Source of the DNA: Sphaerisporangium krabiense
GTDB lineage: Bacteria > Actinomycetota > Actinomycetes > Streptosporangiales > Streptosporangiaceae
DNA length: 47,500 bases
Direction: 5' to 3'
Assembly: GCF_014200435.1 (NCBI RefSeq)
Contig: NZ_JACHBR010000002.1
Span: 1 to 47,500, forward strand
The position numbers and the translations under genes are program-made. Below are positions 26,719 to 35,492 of the stretch, one piece after another; within the stretch, counting starts at the first letter, position 1, and every line of letters starts with the position of its first letter. Below the pieces are notes generated by a model that did not search any database, was not told where the DNA came from, and worked only from the letters and a program-made list of their open reading frames with translations.

Positions 26719-27660
26719 GTGGCGCAGGTGTCCACGCGCGAGCTCGTCGTCCTCGGTACCTCAAGCCAGACGCCCACCCGGCACCGCAACCACAACGGCT
26801 ACCTGCTGCGGTGGGACGGCGCCGGGCTGCTGTTCGACCCCGGCGAGGGCACCCAGCGGCAGATGATCCTCGCGGGCGTCGCCGCCACCGACGTCAACCG
26901 CATCCTGATCACCCACTTCCACGGCGACCACTGCCTCGGGGTGCCCGGCGTGATCCAGCGCGCCAGCCTGGACCGCGTGCCCCACCCGGTGTACGCGCAC
27001 TTCCCGGCCTCCGGCGCGGAGTACTTCGCCCGGCTGCGGCACGCCAGCGCCTACCACGAGACCGCCACCGTGATCGCCCAGCCGGTGCGCGGCCCCGGCG
27101 TGATCGCGCGGGCCCGCTTCGGCCGCCTGGAGGCGCTGCCGCTGGACCACCCCGTCGAGGCGTACGGCTACCGCCTGGTCGAACCGGACGGACGGCGCAT
27201 GCTGCCCGAGCGGCTCGCGGCGCACGGCATCGCCGGTCCCCGGGTCGGCGAGCTGCAACAGGCCGGGCGGCTGCGCGTGGGCGGGCGCACGGTCACGATC
27301 GAGGAGGTCAGCGAGCCGCGGCGCGGGCAGCGGTTCGCGTTCGTCATGGACACCCGGCTCTGCGACGGCGTCTACGCCCTCGCCGACGGCGCCGACCTGC
27401 TGGTCATCGAGTCGACGTTCCTGGAGGAGGACGCCCGCCTGGCCCACGAGTTCGGCCACCTGACCGCGGCGCAGGCCGGTCGTGTGGCCGGGGAGTGCGG
27501 CGTGCGGCGTCTGGTGCTCACCCACTTCTCCCAGCGCTACACCGACCCCTCCGCCTTCGCCGCCGAGGCCCGGCGCCACTACGCAGGCGAGATCGTGGTC
27601 GCCGAGGATTTGACGCGCGTCCCCGTGCCGCCCCGGCGCCGTCTCGCGGCCGAGACCTGA
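26719..27660 (+). CDS. rnz: Ribonuclease Z / RNase Z-like metallo-beta-lactamase protein
   Basis: 313 residues. The metal site [10 protein letters not shown] (His66, His68, Asp70, His71) and [11 protein letters not shown] are RNase Z hallmarks, as are [25 protein letters not shown] and the C-terminal [12 protein letters not shown]...[10 protein letters not shown]. The usual GHST is GHLT here. RNase Z cuts the 3' trailer of tRNA precursors. The single tRNA found nearby encodes its own CCA. GTG 26719 lies 31 bases after the peptidase stop without a clear ribosome binding site; an in-frame GTG at 26728 is an alternative. Co-directional with the ligase cassette but probably functionally unrelated. 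Confidence 0.85.
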   Translation: MAQVSTRELVVLGTSSQTPTRHRNHNGYLLRWDGAGLLFDPGEGTQRQMILAGVAATDVNRILITHFHGDHCLGVPGVIQRASLDRVPHPVYAHFPASGAEYFARLRHASAYHETATVIAQPVRGPGVIARARFGRLEALPLDHPVEAYGYRLVEPDGRRMLPERLAAHGIAGPRVGELQQAGRLRVGGRTVTIEEVSEPRRGQRFAFVMDTRLCDGVYALADGADLLVIESTFLEEDARLAHEFGHLTAAQAGRVAGECGVRRLVLTHFSQRYTDPSAFAAEARRHYAGEIVVAEDLTRVPVPPRRRLAAET

Positions 27661-27694
27661 GCCGCGACCCGGTGACGGAGGCCGCGCGGGCGTC

Positions 27695-29194
27695 TCAGCG
27701 CGATCGGACCGCCGGGCGTACCGGTACGGTCCCGGCCGGGCCGCACCACCGCTCCAGCGCCGCGCGGACCGCGCCGGCCTGCCCGTCCGCGCCGGCGTCA
27801 TCGCAGGCCCAGGCGATGTAGGCGTCCGGCCGCACCAGCACGGCCCTCCGCGTCGCGCCGCCGGCGACCGCGTGGTCGACGCGATCCTCCCATCCGGCGG
27901 TCACGGCGTCCGGGGCCACGGCGTCCGGCGGCGTCACGAGCAGGAACCGTCCGGGACGGAGCGCGTGGTAGAGCGTTCGCGGGGAGCCGCCCGCCAGCGG
28001 GATGTCCGGGGCGCGCCGGCCGGCGAGGGGATGGGCTCCCGGCGGCGCCGGGTAGGCGAGGTCGATGCCCGAGACGGCGCCGGCCATGCGCCGCGCGACC
28101 GGGCCGACGCGGGCGGCGGCCCGCAGCGCGGCGTCGCGTGCCGCGCGCAGGACGCGTGGGCGCAGCAGGGCGCAGCGCAGGATCACGCCGCTGGTGCGCA
28201 GCACCCGCCGTCCGACCGGATACCGCTCGGCGTGGTAGCTGTCGAGCAGCCCTTCCGGCGCCCAGCCGCGCACGGCGGCGGTGAGCTTCCAGGCGAGGTT
28301 GACCGCGTCCTGCAGTCCGGTGTTCATGCCCATGCCGCCCGCCGGGGAGTGCGCGTGCGCGGCGTCGCCGGCGAGGAAGACCCGGCCCACGCGGTAGCGG
28401 GGCACCTGCCGCTCGTCGCTGTGGAACCGCGAGAGCCAGCGCGGGCCGTGCATCCCGAAGTCCGTGCCCAGCACCCGCCGCGTGATCGCCCGCACCTCCC
28501 GCAGCTCCACCGGCGCGGTATCGGCCCGCCGGCGGGCGCGGTCCCAGGCGATCACCCGGTACCAGCCGTCGCCGAACGGCACGACGAAGACGAACCCGTC
28601 GGCGGTGGCCCTGGCGGTCACGATGTCCGGGGGCGGTTCGGCGAGCCGCACGTCGCAGAGCATCACCGACCGCACCACCGCGCGGCCGGGGAACGGCAGG
28701 CCGAGCTCGCGCCGCACGGTGCTGCGCACGCCGTCCGCGCCGACGACGTACCGCGCGCGCAAAGTGCGCTCGTCACGGCCGCTCTCGCGCACCGTCAGGT
28801 CCACGCCGTCGCGGTCCTGGCTCAGGCGGATCAGCTCGGTGCCGGACAGGATCCCGGCGCCGAGATCGCGGGCACGCGCGCCGAGCACGCGTTCGGTCTC
28901 GTACTGCGGAACGCCCAGCATGTACGGGAACCGGCTCGGCAGGCGGAAGAACTGGAGCCCGAACGGCGCGAGCCGGGGGATCGGCAGGCCGCGGGCGATC
29001 AGGTCGCGGGCGACCCCGCGGGCGTCGAGCAGCTCCAGGGTGCGCGCGTGGACGCCGAAGGCCCGGCTCAGGTCCGACTCCGCGTCCCGGCGTTCGACCA
29101 CGGCGCAGGAGATCCCGGCGGCGGCCAGGTCACCGGCCAGCATCAGCCCGGTGGGCCCGCCGCCGACGATGAGCACGTCGGCGTCGGCACGCAT
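27695..29194 (-). CDS. FAD-dependent aromatic monooxygenase (PheA/TfdB type)
   Basis: 499 residues. The FAD-binding GxGxxG is DVLIVGGGPTGLMLAGDLA (residues 6-24). The middle carries the DG-type motif YVVGADGVRSTVRRELG, and the second FAD motif is VFLAGDAAHAHSPAGGMGMNTGLQDAVNLAWKL at about 270-305. Group A flavin hydroxylases of this type oxidise phenols or polyketide aromatics with NAD(P)H. The C-terminal ~110 residues are the thioredoxin-like extension common to the PheA/TfdB group (GRRAPDIPLAGG...LVRPDAYIAWA). No pathway genes accompany it. ATG 29194 lies about 3 bases after the predicted transcription start, with no Shine-Dalgarno. Convergent with rnz. Confidence 0.88.
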   Translation of the reverse strand: MRADADVLIVGGGPTGLMLAGDLAAAGISCAVVERRDAESDLSRAFGVHARTLELLDARGVARDLIARGLPIPRLAPFGLQFFRLPSRFPYMLGVPQYETERVLGARARDLGAGILSGTELIRLSQDRDGVDLTVRESGRDERTLRARYVVGADGVRSTVRRELGLPFPGRAVVRSVMLCDVRLAEPPPDIVTARATADGFVFVVPFGDGWYRVIAWDRARRRADTAPVELREVRAITRRVLGTDFGMHGPRWLSRFHSDERQVPRYRVGRVFLAGDAAHAHSPAGGMGMNTGLQDAVNLAWKLTAAVRGWAPEGLLDSYHAERYPVGRRVLRTSGVILRCALLRPRVLRAARDAALRAAARVGPVARRMAGAVSGIDLAYPAPPGAHPLAGRRAPDIPLAGGSPRTLYHALRPGRFLLVTPPDAVAPDAVTAGWEDRVDHAVAGGATRRAVLVRPDAYIAWACDDAGADGQAGAVRAALERWCGPAGTVPVRPAVRSR

Positions 29195-29203
29195 CAGAGA
29201 CCC

Positions 29204-29222
29204 ATTATATTTCGGACCGAAA
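29204..29222 (-). promoter_or_regulatory. Promoter with operator palindrome for the monooxygenase
   Basis: The minus strand reads TATAAT (29204-29209), a perfect -10, ending 9 bases before the ATG. Immediately upstream lies the palindrome TTTCGG-A-CCGAAA (29210-29222), occupying the -10/-35 spacer. No -35 is visible. The transcript would be nearly leaderless and a dimeric repressor or MerR-like activator could sit on the palindrome. Confidence 0.6.
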
Positions 29223-29293
29223 AAGGGGCTCGGCGCGGCCCGCGGACCAGTTTTCGAGCCGCACGCGAGAGGGCGTTCATGAGCCGCATGCGA

Positions 29294-29323
29294 AAGGCCC
29301 GGAACCTTTCGGCTCCGGGCCTT
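29294..29323 (-). terminator. Terminator of the initiator tRNA gene
   Basis: Perfect 10-bp stem AAGGCCCGGA (29294-29303) and TCCGGGCCTT (29314-29323). On the minus strand it is followed by a short T-run (TTTCG). It lies 5 bases past the CCA end of the tRNA. Confidence 0.75.
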
Positions 29324-29328
29324 CGACC

Positions 29329-29405
29329 TGGTAGCGGGGGCAGGATTTGAACCTGCGACCTCTGGGTTATGAGCCCAGCGAGCTACCGAGCTGCTCCACC
29401 CCGCG
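29329..29405 (-). tRNA. Initiator tRNA-Met (anticodon CAT)
   Basis: A 77-base cloverleaf with CCA encoded (29329-29331). The anticodon loop is CTCATAA, closed by three G-C pairs GGG/CCC, the hallmark of initiator tRNA. Position 1 is C and position 72 is T, unpaired, the second initiator feature that permits formylation. The T arm has GGTTCAAATCC. It has its own hairpin terminator downstream and stands alone between two unrelated minus-strand genes. Confidence 0.97.
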
Positions 29406-29501
29406 TCGCTTTCTCTACTCTACCGTCTGCCGGGGAGTGGCCGCGCCCGTTCGCCGATTCCGGGGCCCGGCCGATCGGCCCGCGCTCTCGGCGGCGCCGG
29501 T

Positions 29502-31607
29502 TCACCGGACCCCCGGCCGCCCGATCAGCGCCGTCAGGGCGGAGGAGTACTCCAGGCCGGTGCCCGCGACGAACGGCGTCCGGTCGGGCCGGTCGCCGGC
29601 CATCCACGGGAACTGCCCGGGGAAGTGCTCGGTGAAGATCGGATGGTCCCCGGGGATGGGCCAGCCGTCGACGTCCTGGCCGGCGTGCTGGACGATCCAC
29701 ACCGGCACGGGCGCGCGCACGGCCAGCAGGCCCCGCTGCAAGGACAGGCGCTCGTCGGACGCCCACTCCTCGCGGCGCACGTGGCGCAGGTCCACGGCGA
29801 GGTAGCGCCGCCGCCGGTCCCCGGCGAGCATGGGCCACTCGCTGCGCAGGAACTCGTAGGCGACCAGCGCGTCGCGCAGCTCCCCCGGTCTCGGCTCGGG
29901 CAGCCGCCGGAACAGGGCCATGTCGAGGGCGGTCTGTTCGGCGCCGTACCCCCACGGCAGCCGCACGGCGGGCTCGGCGCCCCCCGACAGCGCCTGCAGC
30001 TCGCGGAAGACTTCGCGGTAGGCGTCCCAGCCGTCCGGGTGCCCGCCGGGCGCGGGGCCGGGGAAGTGCGCGTCGCCCAGCAGGAACTCGGTGACGAACC
30101 GGTTGGTCAGGTCGGCGTCGGCGAGCAGCGTGTTGATCACCCGCAGCGCCGCGCCGGCCCGCAGGATCGCCGTCTGCCACTCCGGCCTGCTCCCCGGCGT
30201 CCACACGCGCACGCGCGTCGGCGCGGGACGCCGCGCGGGCGCGTCCGCGGGGGGAGGGGGCGGCGGGTCGTCCCCGCCGGAGGAGTGGACGGCGTCGAGC
30301 GCGCCGAGGTCGCGCGGGTCCAGGTCCAGCACCCAGCGCTCGGCGAGGAAGTCGGAGCGCTCGACCAGGTAGCGGGTCAGCTCGTCCTCCCGCAGGCACC
30401 AGGCCGACCGCTCGTAGCCGGGGGAGCGCACCCGCACGATCGCGGCCGTCGCGCCGAACAGCCCCCACACCATGCCGGTGTTGGTCTCCCAGGACGGCAC
30501 GTAGGTGGCGTCGATGGCGCAGCGGCCGGACGACCACAGGTCGGTCATGCTCAACGCGGACTTGGTGTCGCTGGACCGGTGGCTGATGCCGATCACGCGG
30601 CGCGGCCAGTCGGGCTTGAGCGCGTTGAACGCGAAGCAGGCCAGGTCGCGCGGCCGCACGTGGGTCCACTCCTCACCGGCGGCGTCCTCCAGCCACGCCA
30701 TCGCCCGCAGGGTGAGCAGCCAGCGCCGCGCGACCGCCACGGCCGTCATGCCGAGCCGCCGGTCCTCCGAGGCCGCGGTGCTCAGCAGGCCCTCCACCAC
30801 CGCCGGGCGGCGCATGAGGCGCGCGGCCACCCGCAGCGCCTCGCGCAGGTCGCCGAGGCCGATGTCGCGGCTCAGCCACGTCCAGTGCTCGCGCCAGCCC
30901 TCGCCCTGGCCGATCCTCACCCCGGCCGCGTCCGGGAACGCCAGCCGCCCGTCCGGCGCGGTCCGCATGTTGTACAGCAGGTCCAGGTACTTCTCGGAGA
31001 ACTGGTTCGCCGCCGCCCACGACGCCGGCAGCTTGATCCTGCGCGGGGTCTCCAGCCGGGCGGCGGTGGCCGCGGCCACCGCGCCCGGGTCGGGGTCGGC
31101 GCTCAGCAGGACGTCGCGGATCAGCGGCCCGACCGCGCAGCCCAGCCAGGCGCGGACGTGCTGCGCCCGCGCCCGGCCCGCCGCGTCCCGGCCGCCGGGC
31201 TCGGCCTGCCCGCGCAGGAACGCCGACTCCGCGCCGCCGGGAACGTTCCCGGGGACCTCCCGCGCCGGCGCCTGCGGACGCGTCCTCTGCGCCGCCGAGG
31301 CGAAGGCGGCCACGACGCCGGTGACGTCCGGCGCCGTCCACTCGTCGATGCCGTCCGGCGGCGCCCAGCACGGCGTGATCATCCCGGCCCCCGTGATGCG
31401 GGCGCCCCGCGCCAGCCAGGGGTCGGACGTCCAGTCCGTCGGGTAGGCGACGGACTGGTTGCGCGGTTCGCGCATCGTGTCACGCGTGTCGGCCCACGCC
31501 TCGGCGACCGGTCCCCGGCCGGGGCGCAGCCCGAGCGCGGCGGCGAGCCAGGTGAAGGAGGCGGAGCTTTCGTTCCGCTCCCGTTCGCTCGCGCGAGAAC
31601 GGACCAT
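29502..31607 (-). CDS. Large orphan protein with a TIR-like domain
   Basis: 701 residues. I recognise no family for the whole chain. Residues ~335-430 read like a TIR domain: strand A RVIGISHRSSD (337-347), strand B CAIDATYVPSWETN in the place of the BB loop, then AAIVRVRSPGYERSAWCLREDE. The S-x-W-C-L-x-E element (Trp403, Glu407) matches the segment that carries the catalytic glutamate of TIR NADases. The ~330-residue N-terminal part is alpha-rich with many Trp. The ~270-residue C-terminal part follows a Pro-rich linker (about 450-475) and contains VPVWIVQHAGQDVDGW. No signal or membrane segment. ATG 31607 has no Shine-Dalgarno and lies right after a -10-like CATAAT, so it is probably leaderless. 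A longer in-frame start up to 31952 would translate low-complexity sequence. No defence neighbour is evident. Confidence 0.7.
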   Translation of the reverse strand: MVRSRASERERNESSASFTWLAAALGLRPGRGPVAEAWADTRDTMREPRNQSVAYPTDWTSDPWLARGARITGAGMITPCWAPPDGIDEWTAPDVTGVVAAFASAAQRTRPQAPAREVPGNVPGGAESAFLRGQAEPGGRDAAGRARAQHVRAWLGCAVGPLIRDVLLSADPDPGAVAAATAARLETPRRIKLPASWAAANQFSEKYLDLLYNMRTAPDGRLAFPDAAGVRIGQGEGWREHWTWLSRDIGLGDLREALRVAARLMRRPAVVEGLLSTAASEDRRLGMTAVAVARRWLLTLRAMAWLEDAAGEEWTHVRPRDLACFAFNALKPDWPRRVIGISHRSSDTKSALSMTDLWSSGRCAIDATYVPSWETNTGMVWGLFGATAAIVRVRSPGYERSAWCLREDELTRYLVERSDFLAERWVLDLDPRDLGALDAVHSSGGDDPPPPPPADAPARRPAPTRVRVWTPGSRPEWQTAILRAGAALRVINTLLADADLTNRFVTEFLLGDAHFPGPAPGGHPDGWDAYREVFRELQALSGGAEPAVRLPWGYGAEQTALDMALFRRLPEPRPGELRDALVAYEFLRSEWPMLAGDRRRRYLAVDLRHVRREEWASDERLSLQRGLLAVRAPVPVWIVQHAGQDVDGWPIPGDHPIFTEHFPGQFPWMAGDRPDRTPFVAGTGLEYSSALTALIGRPGVR

Positions 31608-31614
31608 GGGCGCA

Positions 31615-31620
31615 ATTATG
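31615..31620 (-). promoter_or_regulatory. Candidate -10 of the TIR-like gene, predicting a leaderless mRNA
   Basis: Minus-strand CATAAT ends 7 bases before the ATG at 31607, so transcription would begin at or next to the start codon. No -35 is visible. Confidence 0.4.
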
Positions 31621-31767
31621 GGCGGTATCTCCGTGTGCGGTGGCCGACGCGGCGCGAAACGCCGGTCCGCGCGTCGCCCCGGCCCGCCCGCCGTTGCCGT
31701 CCCGGCCGCCGCGGCGGGGTTACGATGGCCGTGCCACGCAGGGGATTCGACTCGGACGGTGGGGTTC

Positions 31768-32676
31768 ATGCGCATCGGATTGCTGCTCGGCGAGCCTTCG
31801 GGCCCGGACGCGATCGCCGAACTGGAACGACGCGTCACCGCCGCGGCGGCGGACGGGTTCGCGACGGTCTGGCTCTCCAACGTCTTCGGGCTCGACGCCC
31901 TGACCGCCCTCGCCGTCGCCGGACGCCGCGTCCCCGGCATCGAGCTCGGCACGGGGGTCGTGCCGACCTACCCGCGCCACCCCATCACCCTCGCCCAGCA
32001 GGCCCTCACCACCGACCTCGCGCTGGACGGCCGCCTCGTGCTCGGCGTCGGCCTGAGCCACCGGGTCGTCATGGAGGACATGTACGGCTACGACTTCGGC
32101 CGGCCCGCCCGCCACATGCGCGAGTACCTTGACGTGCTGCTGCCCCTGCTGCGCGGCGAGCGCGCCGACGTGGACGGCGAGACGCTCACGGCGCACATGG
32201 AGCTGACCACGCCCCGGGCCGGCGCCGTGCCCGTGCTGCTCGCCGCGCTCGGGCCCCGCATGCTGCGCCTGGCCGGAGAGGTCGCCGACGGCACCATCCT
32301 GTGGATGACCGGCCCCAAGACCGTCGCCGGCCACATCGTCCCGGCGATCACCGAGGCCGCCCGCGCGGCGGGCCGGCCGTCCCCCCGCGTGGTGTGCGCG
32401 CTGCCGGTCGCGGTCACCGGGGACGAGGCGGGTGTGCGGGCACGCGCCGACCAGGACCTGTCCTTCTACGGGGAGCTCCCGTCCTACCGCGCCATGCTCG
32501 ACCACGAGGGCGCGGCCGGTCCCGGCGACGTGGCGATCGTCGGCGACGAGGAGCAGGTCCGCGCCCGGATCCAGGCGCTGGCCGACAGCGGGGTCACCGA
32601 CTTCGCCGCCGCGCCGATCGGCAAGGGCGAGGACGCCGTGCGCACCCGCGAGCTGCTGGCCTCCCTCGTCGCCTAG
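31768..32676 (+). CDS. LLM-class F420-dependent oxidoreductase
   Basis: 302 residues of the luciferase-like TIM barrel. MRIGLLLGEPSGPDAIAEL starts strand 1; LGTGVVPTYPRHPITLAQQALTTD and RLVLGVGLSHRVVMEDMYGYDF are the cofactor-binding segments typical of the actinobacterial F420 subgroup that resembles TIGR03564. Reduces or oxidises an unknown substrate with F420, a cofactor common in this phylum. ATG 31768 has GGTGGGG upstream. It is divergent from the TIR-like gene (160 bases between starts) and convergent with the next gene. Confidence 0.88.
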   Translation: MRIGLLLGEPSGPDAIAELERRVTAAAADGFATVWLSNVFGLDALTALAVAGRRVPGIELGTGVVPTYPRHPITLAQQALTTDLALDGRLVLGVGLSHRVVMEDMYGYDFGRPARHMREYLDVLLPLLRGERADVDGETLTAHMELTTPRAGAVPVLLAALGPRMLRLAGEVADGTILWMTGPKTVAGHIVPAITEAARAAGRPSPRVVCALPVAVTGDEAGVRARADQDLSFYGELPSYRAMLDHEGAAGPGDVAIVGDEEQVRARIQALADSGVTDFAAAPIGKGEDAVRTRELLASLVA

Positions 32677-32701
32677 CGTCCTCGGGCGGCGGTCGCGCCG
32701 G

Positions 32702-35347
32702 TCAGGCGAGGGTGACGGCGCCGCCGGTGCCGTCCACGGTGATCGTGTCGCCGGTGGAGATGCGCGCGGTCGCGCCGGGCACGCCGACGACGGCGGGGAT
32801 GCCGTACTCGCGGGCCACCACCGCGCCGTGGGAGTTCGCCCCGCCCATCTCCATGACGAGGCCGCCCGCCGTCAGGAACAGCGGCGTCCACCCGGGGTCG
32901 GTCGACGGCGCGACCAGGATCTCGCCGGGCGCCAGGCGCGCCCCCACCGGGTCCAGCACGACCCGCGCCACGCCGGTGACCGCGCCCGGCGAGGCGGGCG
33001 TGCCGGTCAGCGCGCCCTCGGCGGGCGGCGCGGTCCCGACGGCCTCGGGCTCGGTCCCGTCGGACAGGAGCACCCGCGGCACGTGCCTGCGCCGCAGCTC
33101 GCGCTCGTACTCCGCGCGCCGCCGCGCCACGAGCTCCCGCTGATCCGCCCCCGCGAGCGCCGCCCGCGCCTCGTCGAGGCCCAGCATGAACACGTCGTCC
33201 GGCGCGCCGATCGTCCCCGCGGCGGCCAGTTCGCGGCCCACCGCCGCCAGGTGCGCGCGCAGCCCGGCGAAGGCGACGATCAGGTTGTACTTCGGCATCT
33301 CGCGGTACCCCGCCAGCGCCCGCGCCCGTCCCAGGGCGAAGCGGACGACCGCCCCCCGCACCGGCCCGGCCCTGCGGGCGAGGCGGGCCGCCATCGCCTC
33401 GGCCTCCCGGGCGCCCCGGGCGAACTGCGTGTCGGGCGCCAGCGCGGGATCGTCGAGCCGCAGGTAGTTGGCGAGCACGCCGAGCACGTGGGCGGGGTCC
33501 TCCGACCAGCGCGGCAGCCCGAGGTCGATCTCGGCGACGGCCCGGTGGCCGTACCGGGCCAGGAACGCGCCGAGTTCCTCGCGCAGCACGGGCGGCAGCG
33601 GCTCCGGCGGCGGGATCGCGCCGGCGAGCGCGCGGACCGACGCCTCGTCGGCGCGGATCCTGCGCGCGGCGCGCCACAGCTCCAGGTCCATCTCGGTCGT
33701 GACGTTGTTCGGCAGCCCGCGCAGCACGGTCTGCAGCTCGCCGGGCCTCGTCCTGCCGCGCAGCAGGCGCGCGGCGAGCCCCAGCATCAGGAACCCGGCC
33801 ACCGGCCCCGGCACGATGGACGGGATCACCGGGACGATGCCGGAGCGCAGGCAGCGCTCCACGTGGTCCAGGCGCTGCGCGGCGGTCGCCCCGCCGGGCA
33901 GGGCCAGCCGGCGGCGCAGCCTCTCACCGGCCGCGGCGATGTGCCGGGCGGCGGCCTCCGGACGTGCCAGGGCCTGCGCCACGCGCCCGGGGACGCGGTG
34001 GGCGAGGGCGAGCCGGACGAGCCGCAGCACGGCCGGCAGGGGAGAGCGCCGCACGACGCCGAAGCGCGGGTCGGCGGCCACGCCGCGCAGCACCACCGCC
34101 GAGCGGGCCTCCATGACGTCCAGCATCCGCGGGAGCACCGCGCGGCCGAGTGGGTGGCGCAGGGCCGCGGTCACGTCCACGAACAGCCGCATGCCCGGGG
34201 TCGCCGGCCGGCGGACGGACGCCGGGTCCAGCCCGTACAGCCCGGCGGCCGAGGGGATCATCGCCTGGAACGCCGACAGGCCCATGGGGGTGATCGGCCG
34301 CTGCAGGCCCTGGGCCAGGCTGCCGCAGAAGTACACCCGGGGGTCGTCGGCGGTGGGCGGGGGCGGCGGGTAGAGGGTGGTGATGGGCCGGGCCTGGGTG
34401 AGCCACGGCCTTCCCGAGCCGTCGATCGCCCACTCGGTGTCCTGCGGCGCGCCGTAGTGCGCCTCGACCCGGGCGCCGAGCTCCGCCAGCGCCAGGACCT
34501 GGGCGTCCTCCAGGCAGACGGTGTCGTCCCGCGCGCCAGGGACCTGCGTGGTGCCGCCGCCGGGCAGGGGGCGCACGGCCACCGGCTTGTCGCCGGGACG
34601 GCGTTCGGTGATCTTCCCGCCGGGGCCGACCACGAACCGGTCGGGGGTCACGGCCCCGGAGACCACGGCCTCGCCGAGGCCGGGCGCGGCGTCGATCACC
34701 GTCTCGCGGCGGCGGCCGGTCACGGGGTTCGCGGTGAACATCACCCCGGCGACCTCCGCCTCGACCATGCGCTGGACGACGACGGCCAGATGGACGGCAC
34801 GGTGGTCGACGCCGTTCGCCGCGCGGTAGGCGACGGCGCGGTCGGTCCACAGCGAGGCCCAGCACCGCCGCACGGCCTCCAGGACCGCCTCTGGGCCGGT
34901 CACGTTGAGGTAGGTGTCCTGCTGCCCGGCGAAGCTCGCGTCCGGCAGGTCCTCGGCGGTGGCGGAGGACCGCACGGCCACCGGGCCTCCCGCGGCGGCC
35001 GCCCCCTCGCGTACGGCCGCCGCGACGTCCTCGGGGACGGGCGCGGCGAGCACGAGGGCGCGGGCCCGCGCGGCCAGGCCGGCGAGCGCGGCGGAGTCGT
35101 CGGGAGCGGCGCCGGCGAGGGCGCCGAGCACCTCCTCCAGGCCTGCGGTCGCGGTCACGCGGCGGTAGGCGCGGGTCGTCACGCAGACGCCGGGCGGCAC
35201 CGGGAACCCGGCACGGGTCAGGACGCCGAGGTTGGCCGCCTTGCCGCCGACCAGCGGCAGCATCTCCGCCGTGATGTCCTGAAATTTCATGATCAGCGGC
35301 TCGGCGGTGGACTCGGTGCCGCGCCGGTCGTCCTGGGACTTGAGCAT
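32702..35347 (-). CDS. PEP synthase / rifampin phosphotransferase-like enzyme
   Basis: 881 residues. The N-terminal ATP-binding domain has LVGGKAANLGVLTRAGFPVPPGVCVTT (about 30-55), VRSSATAEDLPDASFAGQQDTYLN and EWAIDGSGRPWLTQARPITT. The C-terminal swivelling phosphohistidine domain is GGANSHGAVVAREYGIPAVVGVPGA, with His840. The SHG context and ATP-middle-His order match rifampin phosphotransferases (Rph) and related PEP/pyruvate-binding proteins; a PEP synthase would have a C-terminal TIM barrel, which is missing. The large middle domain (about 370-750) would hold the acceptor. The acceptor is unknown. ATG 35347 has GGGAG eight bases upstream. The 19-base rifamycin-associated element known upstream of some rph genes is not present. 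Confidence 0.82.
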   Translation of the reverse strand: MLKSQDDRRGTESTAEPLIMKFQDITAEMLPLVGGKAANLGVLTRAGFPVPPGVCVTTRAYRRVTATAGLEEVLGALAGAAPDDSAALAGLAARARALVLAAPVPEDVAAAVREGAAAAGGPVAVRSSATAEDLPDASFAGQQDTYLNVTGPEAVLEAVRRCWASLWTDRAVAYRAANGVDHRAVHLAVVVQRMVEAEVAGVMFTANPVTGRRRETVIDAAPGLGEAVVSGAVTPDRFVVGPGGKITERRPGDKPVAVRPLPGGGTTQVPGARDDTVCLEDAQVLALAELGARVEAHYGAPQDTEWAIDGSGRPWLTQARPITTLYPPPPPTADDPRVYFCGSLAQGLQRPITPMGLSAFQAMIPSAAGLYGLDPASVRRPATPGMRLFVDVTAALRHPLGRAVLPRMLDVMEARSAVVLRGVAADPRFGVVRRSPLPAVLRLVRLALAHRVPGRVAQALARPEAAARHIAAAGERLRRRLALPGGATAAQRLDHVERCLRSGIVPVIPSIVPGPVAGFLMLGLAARLLRGRTRPGELQTVLRGLPNNVTTEMDLELWRAARRIRADEASVRALAGAIPPPEPLPPVLREELGAFLARYGHRAVAEIDLGLPRWSEDPAHVLGVLANYLRLDDPALAPDTQFARGAREAEAMAARLARRAGPVRGAVVRFALGRARALAGYREMPKYNLIVAFAGLRAHLAAVGRELAAAGTIGAPDDVFMLGLDEARAALAGADQRELVARRRAEYERELRRRHVPRVLLSDGTEPEAVGTAPPAEGALTGTPASPGAVTGVARVVLDPVGARLAPGEILVAPSTDPGWTPLFLTAGGLVMEMGGANSHGAVVAREYGIPAVVGVPGATARISTGDTITVDGTGGAVTLA

Positions 35348-35492
35348 GAGGCCGTCTCCCTGCGGCGTGCGCCGGGGGGCCTCGTGGGCTCCCCGGCTTC
35401 GCGATGTGTGACTCCACCATAAACTCATCGCTTGTTGAAATCCACGCCGATGAATCACCGCGAGGTGACGATCCCGTTGACGGCTCTGTGGA

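Noticed and set aside
29625..32132. 835-codon plus-strand frame opposite the TIR-like gene
   Set aside because: His/Gly/Arg/Gln-rich low-complexity translation with no hydrophobic core; the minus strand has balanced composition and a TIR-like motif.
32432..35422. 996-codon plus-strand frame opposite the PEP-synthase-like gene
   Set aside because: Antisense shadow: low-complexity composition, no motif, while the minus strand has complete ATP-grasp and phosphohistidine motifs.
35348..35492. Rifamycin-associated element upstream of the PEP-synthase-like gene
   Set aside because: Looked for the known 19-base inverted repeat and did not find it; no other strong palindrome there.
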